A stretch of 27,152 nt of DNA, taken from positions 1 to 27,152 of the forward strand of contig RFGQ01000147.1 of the NCBI GenBank assembly GCA_003695865.1. Reading direction: 5' to 3'. The notes under the pieces were generated by a model. It worked only from the letters and a program-made list of their open reading frames with translations, had not been told where the DNA came from and did no database searches. The stretch comes from Gemmatimonadota bacterium (lineage in GTDB: Bacteria > Gemmatimonadota > Gemmatimonadetes > Longimicrobiales > Gaopeijiaceae). The position numbers were made by a program, and so were the translations under genes. The first letter of the stretch is position 1, and each line of letters begins with the position of its first letter. Below are positions 16,058 to 23,300 of the stretch, in pieces.

Positions 16058-16980
16058 TATAGTACCGGATCCTCAGGTTGGCGGAACACCTCGAGAAGAC
16101 CGAGCACCTGCGCGGCGGTGCGCGGTGACGACAGGATGTCGGTGTGTCCGGTGCCGGGAACCACGATGGGCGGCTCGGACGAGGCGCGGGCCAGCCGGGC
16201 GGGGTGATCGTCGGGCACCCGACGGTCGACTTCTGCGGCCAGCACCCGCATCGGCAGCCCCGCGATCTCATGAACCCGTCGCTCGGGGGTCAGTCGCCCG
16301 AACCTCATGCCTGCACGAGGCCACCAGAAGGGGGTGAGCAGGTGGACGAGCACCCCCCCGGGCAGCCCTCGCTCGCGAAGGAATCGTGCGGTGACGTCGT
16401 GCAGATTCGCCGGAGACGCGATCGTCACGATTCCGTCGATCGGGGTGCCGTCGGCCGCGGCCAGGATCGCGGTGGCGCCACCCATCGAGTGCCCGACCAC
16501 GACCACCGGGCGGCCGGGCAGGCGCTCGCGCACCCAGGCGACCGCAGCGGCGAGGTCGTCGCGGTATTGGCGAGCGGTGATGTAGGGCGCCGGGTCGCTC
16601 ATGCCGTGCCGTCGGAAGTCGAACAGGAGCACCGGGTAGCCCGCCTCGACCAGAGGCTTCGCGAGGGGTAGCATCACGCCCGAGTTCGCAGACCAGCCGT
16701 GGACCAGAACCACGACCGGTACGGACGAGGGCGAGCCCCCCTCCGCGCCTTCCGCGGCGCCGGCTGGTCCCTGCTCGCGCGTGTGGCAGGGCAGTAACCA
16801 GCCTCGCAGCGTGAATCCGTCTGAGCGGAACGCGACGGCCTCGCAGGTGAGCCCGTGATCGGCGGGCGTTGCCGCCGGCGGGTGGACGACCGGCCGGATC
16901 ACCAGCAAGGCGAGGTGATTCAGCGCCAGCAGGCCCCCCAGCATGGCCAACGCCCCGAGCCCCACCACCCAGCCGGTCAC
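16054..16980 (-). CDS. Membrane-anchored alpha/beta hydrolase
   Basis: This 308-residue protein has an N-terminal membrane helix (about residues 3-30) and then an alpha/beta hydrolase domain, so the catalytic part probably faces the periplasm or the cytosol while tethered to the membrane. The triad can be read as Ser165 (GHSMG), Asp257 or Asp258 (RVPDDH) and His279 (GTGHTD). The oxyanion motif HGWSANS is at 94-100 and DFRRHGMSD at 121-129, the pattern of BAAT/YqkD-like esterases. The start is GTG at 16980, with GGAGGGG 8 nt upstream. It starts 16 nt after the FAD-subunit gene stop and is probably the last gene of that operon. Its substrate is not known; hydrolysis of an aromatic ester or thioester made or used by the Mo enzyme is only a guess. 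Confidence 0.88.
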   Translation of the reverse strand: MTGWVVGLGALAMLGGLLALNHLALLVIRPVVHPPAATPADHGLTCEAVAFRSDGFTLRGWLLPCHTREQGPAGAAEGAEGGSPSSVPVVVLVHGWSANSGVMLPLAKPLVEAGYPVLLFDFRRHGMSDPAPYITARQYRDDLAAAVAWVRERLPGRPVVVVGHSMGGATAILAAADGTPIDGIVTIASPANLHDVTARFLRERGLPGGVLVHLLTPFWWPRAGMRFGRLTPERRVHEIAGLPMRVLAAEVDRRVPDDHPARLARASSEPPIVVPGTGHTDILSSPRTAAQVLGLLEVFRQPEDPVLY

Positions 16981-16996
16981 GCCGCCGGCCCCTCCC

Positions 16997-17983
16997 TCAG
17001 AGGGGCCTCAGGCGCAGCAACGCCCGCCGCACATGTACCGGCACCATCGCGCGACGCCACTCCGGGTCGACGATCATGTTCTCGAGCGGATGGCACTGCG
17101 CGTACGCCCGTTCCGCCAGCGCCTCGACGAGCTCCGCCGTCCAGCGCTCGCCCACGGCAAGTTCGGACCAGCCGGCGAGCACCCGCGGGCGCGACCCGAG
17201 GCCGGTGACCACGCCTTCGAGGGATTCCACCAGGCCTCCCCCGTCGAAGCGGGCCGACACCGCCACGCCGAGCAGGGGGAAGTCGATCGCCCCGCGCTGA
17301 CGCAGCTTCACGTAAGCGGTCCGCGTGCCCGGAGGCGGCAGGGGCACCCGCACCCGTACCACGAGCTCGCCGGGTCCGCGGCGGGTGTTGCGGATGCCGT
17401 CGGCCACGAAGAAGTCACGGACCGGCAGCGAGCGCTCACCGTCGGGCCCTGCGAGGTCGACGACAGCACCCACGGCCATCAGCACCGGAGGGGTGTCGGC
17501 CGAGTGCGCCGCCACGCACTTGCGCCCCACCCGCGTCACGTGGCACACCGTGCCGTCCTTCTTCAGGCAATAACCCAACGCCGATCGCCAGAACTCGGTC
17601 TGGTTGTAGTACGTGCACCGTGTATCGAGACACAGGTTGCCACCCAGGGTGCCCTGGTTGCGGAGCTGGGGCCCCGCCACCTGCCCAGCGGCCTCGGCGA
17701 GCGCCGTAACATGAAGTCGGACTTGAGGATCCAAGGAGACGGCCGCGAGTGTCTCGGCCGCGCCGATCACCAGCTCCTCACCCTCGATCGCGATCCCATG
17801 GAGGTCACCCACACCCTTCAACCCCACCACGTGCGTGGGCGTGAAGAGGCGATGCTTCATGTTGGGTACCAGGTCGGTGCCGCCCGCCATCGGGAGCGCC
17901 GCCGGCCCGTGCTCGCCGAGCAGCGCGACGGCGTCCTCCAACCGCGAGGGTCGGTGGTACGTGAAGGGTGGCAGCCTCAGCAT
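16997..17983 (-). CDS. FAD subunit of a molybdenum hydroxylase, 4-hydroxybenzoyl-CoA reductase beta-like
   Basis: This 328-residue subunit carries FAD between the Fe-S and Mo subunits. FAD motifs are AGGTDL (33-38) and TLGGNLC (112-118). A stretch from 118 to 160 contains Cys123, Cys139, Cys147 and Cys156. Their spacing (16, 8 and 9) matches that of the four ligands of the extra [4Fe-4S] cluster of Thauera aromatica HcrB, which from memory are Cys122, 138, 146 and 155. DTRCTYYNQ and GYCLKKDG are also as in that family. Ordinary xanthine dehydrogenase FAD subunits lack this insert. The length equals HcrB (about 324). The start ATG at 17983 has GGAGGGG upstream. It is separated from the Mo-subunit gene by a DUF1460 gene, which is unusual. 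Confidence 0.9.
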   Translation of the reverse strand: MLRLPPFTYHRPSRLEDAVALLGEHGPAALPMAGGTDLVPNMKHRLFTPTHVVGLKGVGDLHGIAIEGEELVIGAAETLAAVSLDPQVRLHVTALAEAAGQVAGPQLRNQGTLGGNLCLDTRCTYYNQTEFWRSALGYCLKKDGTVCHVTRVGRKCVAAHSADTPPVLMAVGAVVDLAGPDGERSLPVRDFFVADGIRNTRRGPGELVVRVRVPLPPPGTRTAYVKLRQRGAIDFPLLGVAVSARFDGGGLVESLEGVVTGLGSRPRVLAGWSELAVGERWTAELVEALAERAYAQCHPLENMIVDPEWRRAMVPVHVRRALLRLRPL

Positions 17984-18029
17984 GGGCTCGCCCCTCCCCC
18001 CTGAAATGCGCCGACCCCGGGGGCACCAC

Positions 18030-18052
18030 ACGAGCCCCACCCCGAGGCTCGT
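18030..18052 (-). terminator. Hairpin between the DUF1460 and FAD-subunit genes
   Basis: ACGAGCC (18030-18036) and GGCTCGT (18046-18052) are perfect 7-bp arms around a 9-nt loop, 34 nt after the DUF1460 stop on the minus strand. There is no U-tract. It may be a partial terminator that lowers downstream expression, or a processing element. Confidence 0.35.
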
Positions 18053-18086
18053 CGGCTCGGGCGCCCGCTCCCCGCTCGATCCGGCT

Positions 18087-19142
18087 TCACGATCCCGGCT
18101 CCAGGGGCCGCGCCACCAGAATTCCGTCCTGGCCGCGAATCCGCAGGATGCGGTCGGCCAGCGGCACCTCGCTGATCTGCACGGAGTCACCCACCAGCGG
18201 GGCGTGCAGCAGATGAACCCGTTCGCCGATGCGCAGGGCGATGCCGGTGTGCGCCACGTCCAGCCCCTCCACCGTCGACGCGGCCGCGATGATGTCGCCG
18301 TCCCGGATGCGATCCTCGATCCGTGCGATCTCCTCCTGCGGAACCTCGTAGCGGGGGTGTCGGCTGATGTCGGCCTCGATCGCCCGCATCGCTTCGACGA
18401 AGGAGGGGTTCTCGCCGAGCTGCCGATACGCCTCCACGTGCGTCGTCATGAAGTCGATCGGCTCGGTGACCGGCACACCGCCGAGCTCGGGCCCGAGGTC
18501 CCTCACGATTCCGCGGTCGGCGTGGTGCCGGATCCACTCCGAGAAGTAGTGGAGCCGCGACGGATACCCGGCGATCTCGCCGTTCCGGTAGCGCAGGTTG
18601 GTGAGGATCCCCGAGTAGAACGCGCGAAAGACCCGGTCGTCGTTCAGCACCGTCGGCGGGGCCTGCTTCACGAAGCGGGCGAGGGCCAGGACGTTCTCGA
18701 CGAACGTCACGCAGTCGAGCTCCTCGAGTTCGACCACCAGCCCTTCGGGGCCCGGCACTTCGAGCGTATGCGGAGAATACCGGGTACCCACGAAGGTCCG
18801 GCCGATTCGGGCGACCGCCTCCCCGATGGGCACCGTGTCGAGGCGCTCGCCGAACGCCCAGGCCACCTTCTCGCGGACGATGTTCCAGTCGACATCGGTG
18901 TTGGGCTGCGTCACCGGGCCGTCGTTCGCCGATGCCGCCAGGGCCGCCTCCGGCGGCGCGTCTCCGGCGGACCCGGCATCGCCCGCGCACGCTCCCACCA
19001 GGAGTGCGAGCGCCGCCAGACCGGCGGCCGCCGTCGGCCGACGCAGCCGGATCGGCCCGACCCCGCGCAGTGCTCGCCCGCGACCACGCGCGGTCTGCGC
19101 GCCCGACCCCGTCCGGGGAGCCTCGTCCGGGTACTCGACCAT
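18087..19142 (-). CDS. DUF1460 lipoprotein, NlpC/P60-type cell-wall amidase-like
   Basis: This 351-residue protein has a lipoprotein signal (LVGAC, Cys52) after a long Arg-rich n-region, followed by an acidic linker. The rest is a DUF1460 domain, a papain-like fold of the NlpC/P60 superfamily that cleaves peptidoglycan peptide bonds. The catalytic Cys is Cys144 (LDCVTFVENVLALA) and the His is His298 (VAHTGIA). GTRYSPHTLE (119-128) is a further family motif. The start ATG at 19142 has GGAGGAGAGGGG immediately upstream, so the long n-region seems real. It lies 37 nt after the Mo-subunit gene and 103 nt before the FAD-subunit gene, all on the same strand. A functional link to the Mo enzyme is not evident. 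Confidence 0.88.
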   Translation of the reverse strand: MVEYPDEAPRTGSGAQTARGRGRALRGVGPIRLRRPTAAAGLAALALLVGACAGDAGSAGDAPPEAALAASANDGPVTQPNTDVDWNIVREKVAWAFGERLDTVPIGEAVARIGRTFVGTRYSPHTLEVPGPEGLVVELEELDCVTFVENVLALARFVKQAPPTVLNDDRVFRAFYSGILTNLRYRNGEIAGYPSRLHYFSEWIRHHADRGIVRDLGPELGGVPVTEPIDFMTTHVEAYRQLGENPSFVEAMRAIEADISRHPRYEVPQEEIARIEDRIRDGDIIAAASTVEGLDVAHTGIALRIGERVHLLHAPLVGDSVQISEVPLADRILRIRGQDGILVARPLEPGS

Positions 19143-19179
19143 CCCCTCTCCTCCTCCGAGTCCTCTCACTCCGGCCCGC

Positions 19180-21603
19180 TCAATCCGCGGGAATCGCCCG
19201 CGGGCGGTGCCCGGGGGCGTCCGGCTTGCCCAACGCTCCGCGCTCGCGCGCCTGTTCCAGCGCCCGCCACACGCGCGGCGGGCTGAAGGGCAGCCGGTCC
19301 ATGCGCACACCGACCGCGTCGTAGATCGCGTTGGCGATGGCCGGAATGGACGGGTGCAGCGGCCCCTCCCCCGCCTCCTTGGCGCCGTAGGGACCTTCGG
19401 GGTCGATCGACTCCACGATGAGGGCTTCCAGCTCGGGCGTGTCCAGGCTGGTCGGGATCCGGTAGTCGAGCAGAGACGGGGCGTTGTGCAGGCCGGCCCG
19501 TCCGTGATCGGCGTCCTTGAAGATGTGCTCCTCCATGAGCGCCTCGGCGAACCCCATGTAGGCCGACCCCTCCATCTGCCCCTCGACCAGGACGGGGTTC
19601 AGGGCGCGGCCGCAATCGTGGGCGATCCAGATCTTCACGACCTCGACCACGCCGGTTTCCACGTCGACCTCCACCTCGGCCACGTGCGCCGTGAAGGAGT
19701 AGGCCGGGGAGGCCCCGATCGTGCCGCCACGGTATTCGCCGTGTACGTCCTTGGGCGTGTTGTACCAACCCGTCGCGCCGAGCGTCCCGAACTTCGCCTC
19801 GGCCAGGTTGAACGCCTCGCGGATGGGCATCTTCCGCTCCGTGTCGGGCGCGTGGAAGGCCCACCCGCCCGCCAGGCACACCTCGCGCGGCTTCACCTCC
19901 CAGGCCTCGGCCACCGCCTCCTGCACCTGCCGCTTCAGCTTGCGGGCCGCGTCGATCGCGGCGTTGCCCAGCATGAAGGTCACCCGCGAGGAGTACGCCC
20001 CCAGGTCCACCGGCGTGAAGTCCGTATCGCCCCGGTACACGCGCACGTACTCGAGCGGCACGCCGAGCTCCTCGGCGGCGATGTAGGCCACGACCGAGTC
20101 GCAGCCCTGCCCGATCTCGCTGGCGCCGCTGAACACCGCCACCCGCCCGCTGCGGTCGATCTGCATCTGGACCGCGGATTGGGGCATCTCGTTGGGGTAG
20201 ATCGGGTAGTTGGTCCCGCTGATGTAAGTCGACCCCGCGACGCCGAGCCCCCGCCCGAACGGTAGCCGACGGAAACGGCGCTTCCAGTCGCTGGCACGCT
20301 CCACGGCCTCGAGACACTCGAGGAAGCCGTTCGACGTCACGCGCAGCTCGTTCACGGTGCGCGTGTGGGCACCCAGGAAGTTGCGGCGGCGGAAGTCGAT
20401 GGGATCCAGGCCCAGGCGCTCGGCCAACTTGTCGAGCTGGACCTCGAACGCGAAGCGGGGCTGCACCGACCCGTGACCGCGTTTGGGTCCGCAGGCCGGC
20501 TTGTTCGTGTAGACGCGCGTCGAATGGAAGCGATACGCCGGCATGCGGTAGGGTGCCGTGAGGAGCTGGCCCGAGTAGTAGGTCGTGACCAGGCCGAACG
20601 AGGCGTACGCGCCGCCGTCCAACACGATGCGAGCGTCGACGGCGGTCAGGCGCCCGTCCTCCGTCGCGCCGGTGCGGTAGTGCATGTGGAACGGATGCCG
20701 CCCCCGGTGGGCGTAGAACACCTCCTCGCGCGTGTACAGGATCTTGACCGGCCGGCCCGTCTTCATGGCGAGCGCCGCCACGCAGAACTCGAGATCGAAC
20801 GGCTCGGACTTGCCGCCGAAGGCACCCCCTACGAGGGGCTGGATCACCCGTACACGTGCTGGATCGAGCTCGAGCACGCGGGCGAGCTCACGGTGCAGGT
20901 AGTGGGGCACCTGAGTCGCCGACCACACGGTCAGCTTCCCGGCCCGAGGGGCGGCCCCGGGCCCGTCCGGCTCCCACAGCCCGATCGCGCAGTGCGGCTC
21001 GATGGGCGCGTGCGTCGTGCCCTCGAAGAAGTAGTCGCCCTCGACGACCACGTCCGCCTCTTCGAAGCCGGCCTCCAGATCGCCGAATTCGAGCTCGACC
21101 TTCTTGGTGATGTTGCCGTTCCAGCCCGGCTTGCGCGGCGGATGGATGTAGTCGCCCGCCTCGTAGCTCCCCTCGGCACGCAGCGCCTCGTGCGGGTCGA
21201 GGTGCGCGGGGAGCGGTTCGTAGGCCACCTCGATCAGCCCGAGGGCCTCGATGGCCGTGTCTTCGTCCACCGCCGCGACGGCCGCCACCCCGTCGCCCAC
21301 GTACCGCACACGGTCCACGCAGAGAGGATACTCGTCAGGCGTCCAGGGGATGATCCCGTACGGCGTCGGCATGTCGCGGCCGCTCACCACTCCGTGTACG
21401 CCCTCGAGCGCCTCTGCTCGACTCGTGTCGATCGATACGATGCGCGCATGCGGATGCGGACTGCGTAGGATGCGCCCGTGCAGCATGCCGGGGAGCTGGA
21501 TGTCGTCGGTATACACCGCCCGCCCGGAAGACTTCTGGAGGCCCTCGATCTTGCGCTGGGGCGAACCGATCAACGTGAAGTCCGACTTAGACTTACGTGA
21601 CAT
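19180..21603 (-). CDS. Molybdenum-binding large subunit of a xanthine oxidase-family enzyme, HcrA-like
   Basis: This 807-residue subunit binds the molybdopterin cofactor and holds the active site. The N-terminal small fold (about 14-140) has GRAVYTDDIQLPGMLHG. The cofactor loops are VGGAFGGK (258-265) and PKRGHGSVQPRFAFE (373-387), and the catalytic Glu is Glu746 in KEAGEGPLHPSIPAIANA. RGHG in the second loop is like 4-hydroxybenzoyl-CoA reductase alpha rather than the RGFG or RGPG of most hydroxylases. That is recalled, not computed. It is slightly longer than HcrA (about 770). The ATG at 21603 has AGGAGG 6 nt upstream and overlaps the end of the 2Fe-2S subunit gene by 11 nt. Substrate is not proven. 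Confidence 0.92.
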   Translation of the reverse strand: MSRKSKSDFTLIGSPQRKIEGLQKSSGRAVYTDDIQLPGMLHGRILRSPHPHARIVSIDTSRAEALEGVHGVVSGRDMPTPYGIIPWTPDEYPLCVDRVRYVGDGVAAVAAVDEDTAIEALGLIEVAYEPLPAHLDPHEALRAEGSYEAGDYIHPPRKPGWNGNITKKVELEFGDLEAGFEEADVVVEGDYFFEGTTHAPIEPHCAIGLWEPDGPGAAPRAGKLTVWSATQVPHYLHRELARVLELDPARVRVIQPLVGGAFGGKSEPFDLEFCVAALAMKTGRPVKILYTREEVFYAHRGRHPFHMHYRTGATEDGRLTAVDARIVLDGGAYASFGLVTTYYSGQLLTAPYRMPAYRFHSTRVYTNKPACGPKRGHGSVQPRFAFEVQLDKLAERLGLDPIDFRRRNFLGAHTRTVNELRVTSNGFLECLEAVERASDWKRRFRRLPFGRGLGVAGSTYISGTNYPIYPNEMPQSAVQMQIDRSGRVAVFSGASEIGQGCDSVVAYIAAEELGVPLEYVRVYRGDTDFTPVDLGAYSSRVTFMLGNAAIDAARKLKRQVQEAVAEAWEVKPREVCLAGGWAFHAPDTERKMPIREAFNLAEAKFGTLGATGWYNTPKDVHGEYRGGTIGASPAYSFTAHVAEVEVDVETGVVEVVKIWIAHDCGRALNPVLVEGQMEGSAYMGFAEALMEEHIFKDADHGRAGLHNAPSLLDYRIPTSLDTPELEALIVESIDPEGPYGAKEAGEGPLHPSIPAIANAIYDAVGVRMDRLPFSPPRVWRALEQARERGALGKPDAPGHRPRAIPAD

Positions 21604-22153
21604 GATCGTCCTCCTGCCGCGGTGCGACCTCGGTGGCCCCGGCGCCGGGATCCGAATCCACACTCGGATCGACCGCCTCCCGCAGGCGCGCCGCCGCGCG
21701 CTCGACCGCCTCGTAGATCTTGGTGTATCCCGTGCAGCGGCACAGGTTGCCCGAGAGGGCCACCCGGATCTCGTCGCGCGACGGCTCCAGCGTCCGCTCG
21801 AGCAGCGCGGCGGCCGACATGAGGATGCCCGGCGTGCAGAATCCGCACTGGGCGGCCCCGTTCAGATCGAACTCGTCCTGCAGGGGGTGGGGCACCTCTC
21901 CGGCCGCGAGTCCTTCGACCGTTCGGATGCGTCGGCCCTCGGCCTCGGCGACCGGCAGGATGCACGAGAGCGTGGGCACCCCGTCCACGAGCACGGTGCA
22001 AGCGCCGCAGTCGCCCTTGTCGCACCCCTGCTTCGACCCCGTCAGCCCCAGTCCGTAGCGGAGGGTCTCGAGGAGCGTGTAGTGGCCGGGGACGCCGACC
22101 TGCCGAACGTCGCCGTTCACCGTGAGGCGTACGACCTGAAGCGCGTGCTGCAC
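21593..22153 (-). CDS. [2Fe-2S] small subunit of the molybdenum hydroxylase
   Basis: This 186-residue subunit carries two [2Fe-2S] clusters for electron transfer. The plant-type cluster uses Cys44, Cys49, Cys52 and Cys64 (CDKGDCGAC...LSC). The second, characteristic of the xanthine oxidase family, uses Cys103, Cys106, Cys138 and Cys140 (CGFC...CRC). The start was placed at GTG 22153 because GGAG lies 5 nt before it; an upstream in-frame ATG (22216) gives 21 extra basic residues with no family match. It is first in the minus-strand operon and overlaps the Mo-subunit gene. The C-terminal 20 residues are an acidic extension beyond the usual length (about 160). There is no export signal, so the enzyme is cytosolic. 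Confidence 0.93.
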   Translation of the reverse strand: MQHALQVVRLTVNGDVRQVGVPGHYTLLETLRYGLGLTGSKQGCDKGDCGACTVLVDGVPTLSCILPVAEAEGRRIRTVEGLAAGEVPHPLQDEFDLNGAAQCGFCTPGILMSAAALLERTLEPSRDEIRVALSGNLCRCTGYTKIYEAVERAAARLREAVDPSVDSDPGAGATEVAPRQEDDHVT

Positions 22154-22385
22154 GAAGGCTCCGAAGCTCGATGAACCGGTGCGGCGGGACCTCAACTTCG
22201 CGGAACCGAGCCGCACCGAGCAAGGTCCGCGCCGCGTCGCCCACGCAGCACGCGGCGAGGGGCCGCGAGCGCCGGCAGAACCTCGTGAGGCCAGCGGGGT
22301 AGCCGGGCGTCGGACGACTCCGATTCCTGCGCGCCGGACCCGCTCGGTGGGGCGGCGCGATTCAACATCGAAGAGAGGACGTGCG
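22154..22385. other. 232-nt divergent intergenic region
   Basis: This region lies between the first gene of the Mo-enzyme operon (minus) and the bacilliredoxin gene (plus), and should hold promoters for both. I see no convincing -35/-10 pair, operator or small gene. The only clear element is AGAGGA, the ribosome-binding site of the bacilliredoxin gene. Confidence 0.5.
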
Positions 22386-22802
22386 ATGCCCTATCCGGAG
22401 ATGCTCGTCGCGCCCATGCGCGAAGACCTCACGCGGGTCGGCTTCACCGAACTCAGAACCGCCGACGCGGTCGACGCGATGCTCGGTGGTGAGCGCCGTA
22501 GCGTCATTCTGGCGATCAACTCGGTGTGCGGGTGTGCGGCCGGAGCCATGCGGCCTGCAGTCGCCATGTCGATGGAACACGAAAAGACGCCCGAAATCCG
22601 GCTCACCGTTTTTGCCGGACAGGATCTGGAAGCCACGGAGCGGGCGCGCGAGTACATCACCGGCTACCCGCCCTCGTCGCCGAGTGTGGCCCTGTTCAAC
22701 GACGGTGAACTCGTCTGGATGCTCGAGCGGCATCAGATCGAGGGGCGCACGCCCTACGAGATCGCCGACGACCTCAAGGCGGCCTACGACCGCTACTGCT
22801 GA
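22386..22802 (+). CDS. Bacilliredoxin, BrxA/BrxB (YphP/YqiW) family
   Basis: This 138-residue thioredoxin-fold protein is close in length to B. subtilis BrxA and BrxB (about 144). The redox motif Cys48-Gly-Cys50 in NSVCGCAAGAMRP is the family hallmark, and PPSSPSVALFNDGELVWMLERHQIEGR is also typical. Bacilliredoxins remove bacillithiol from proteins that were mixed-disulfide modified under oxidative stress. An additional Cys138 is the last residue. The start ATG at 22386 has AGAGGA upstream; the frame continues upstream but carries no family sequence. If functional as in Firmicutes, it implies bacillithiol or a similar low-molecular-weight thiol, which is inference. Confidence 0.93.
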   Translation: MPYPEMLVAPMREDLTRVGFTELRTADAVDAMLGGERRSVILAINSVCGCAAGAMRPAVAMSMEHEKTPEIRLTVFAGQDLEATERAREYITGYPPSSPSVALFNDGELVWMLERHQIEGRTPYEIADDLKAAYDRYC

Positions 22803-22811
22803 CACGACGGC

Positions 22812-22847
22812 GGGGTGCCGCCCGCCGGTCGGGCCGGACGGCACCCC
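22812..22847. terminator. Strong nested hairpin, probable bidirectional terminator
   Basis: GGGGTGCCG (22812-22820) and CGGCACCCC (22839-22847) are perfect 9-bp arms. Inside, CCCG (22821-22824) can pair with CGGG (22830-22833). It sits between the convergent bacilliredoxin and DoxX stops, 9 nt after the first and 16 nt from the second. There is no T-run, as is common in high-GC genomes. Confidence 0.55.
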
Positions 22848-22863
22848 ACCTCGCAGCCCCGCC

Positions 22864-23280
22864 TCAGCCGGCCAGCTTCCCGCGCCGGCGCGCTGCGAGC
22901 CACCCGTCCAGGCTGAGGGCGCCGCCGCCGTTCGCGGCCAGCATCAGGAAGATGAAGCAGAAGAGCACCGCGGGCTCCCCGCGATTCATCAGCGGCCAGA
23001 ACCCGCGCGGCGCGTGCACCATGAAGTAGGCCACGGCCATCTCGCCCGCGAGCACGAACGCGACGGGCCGCGTGAACAGGCCGACCATCACGAGTAGCCC
23101 CCCGAAGAACTCCAGCACGCCCGCGAGCCCCATCAGCGACATCAACTCGACCGGCGCGTCGCGGCCGAGCACGCCGAAGAGCTTCTGCGCCCCGTGGGCA
23201 GCGAACAGGAAGCCCGTGACGATGCGCAGCGCGTTCAGGGTGAGATGCGCCGCGCCGGTCCGTCCACTCTCGGTCGTCAT
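22864..23280 (-). CDS. DoxX family membrane protein
   Basis: This 138-residue protein has four hydrophobic segments (about 14-33, 50-70, 73-92 and 103-120). The motif HGAQKLFG (29-36) and LEFFGGLLVMVGLFTRPVA are typical of the DoxX/SURF4-like family. Members are inner-membrane proteins; some were linked to terminal quinol oxidases or to thiosulfate and oxidative-stress functions, but most have no defined activity. It begins 20 nt after the arginase stop and is probably the last gene of a four-gene operon. Confidence 0.9.
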   Translation of the reverse strand: MTTESGRTGAAHLTLNALRIVTGFLFAAHGAQKLFGVLGRDAPVELMSLMGLAGVLEFFGGLLVMVGLFTRPVAFVLAGEMAVAYFMVHAPRGFWPLMNRGEPAVLFCFIFLMLAANGGGALSLDGWLAARRRGKLAG

Positions 23281-23300
23281 CGATTCGAACCCTCGCTTAC

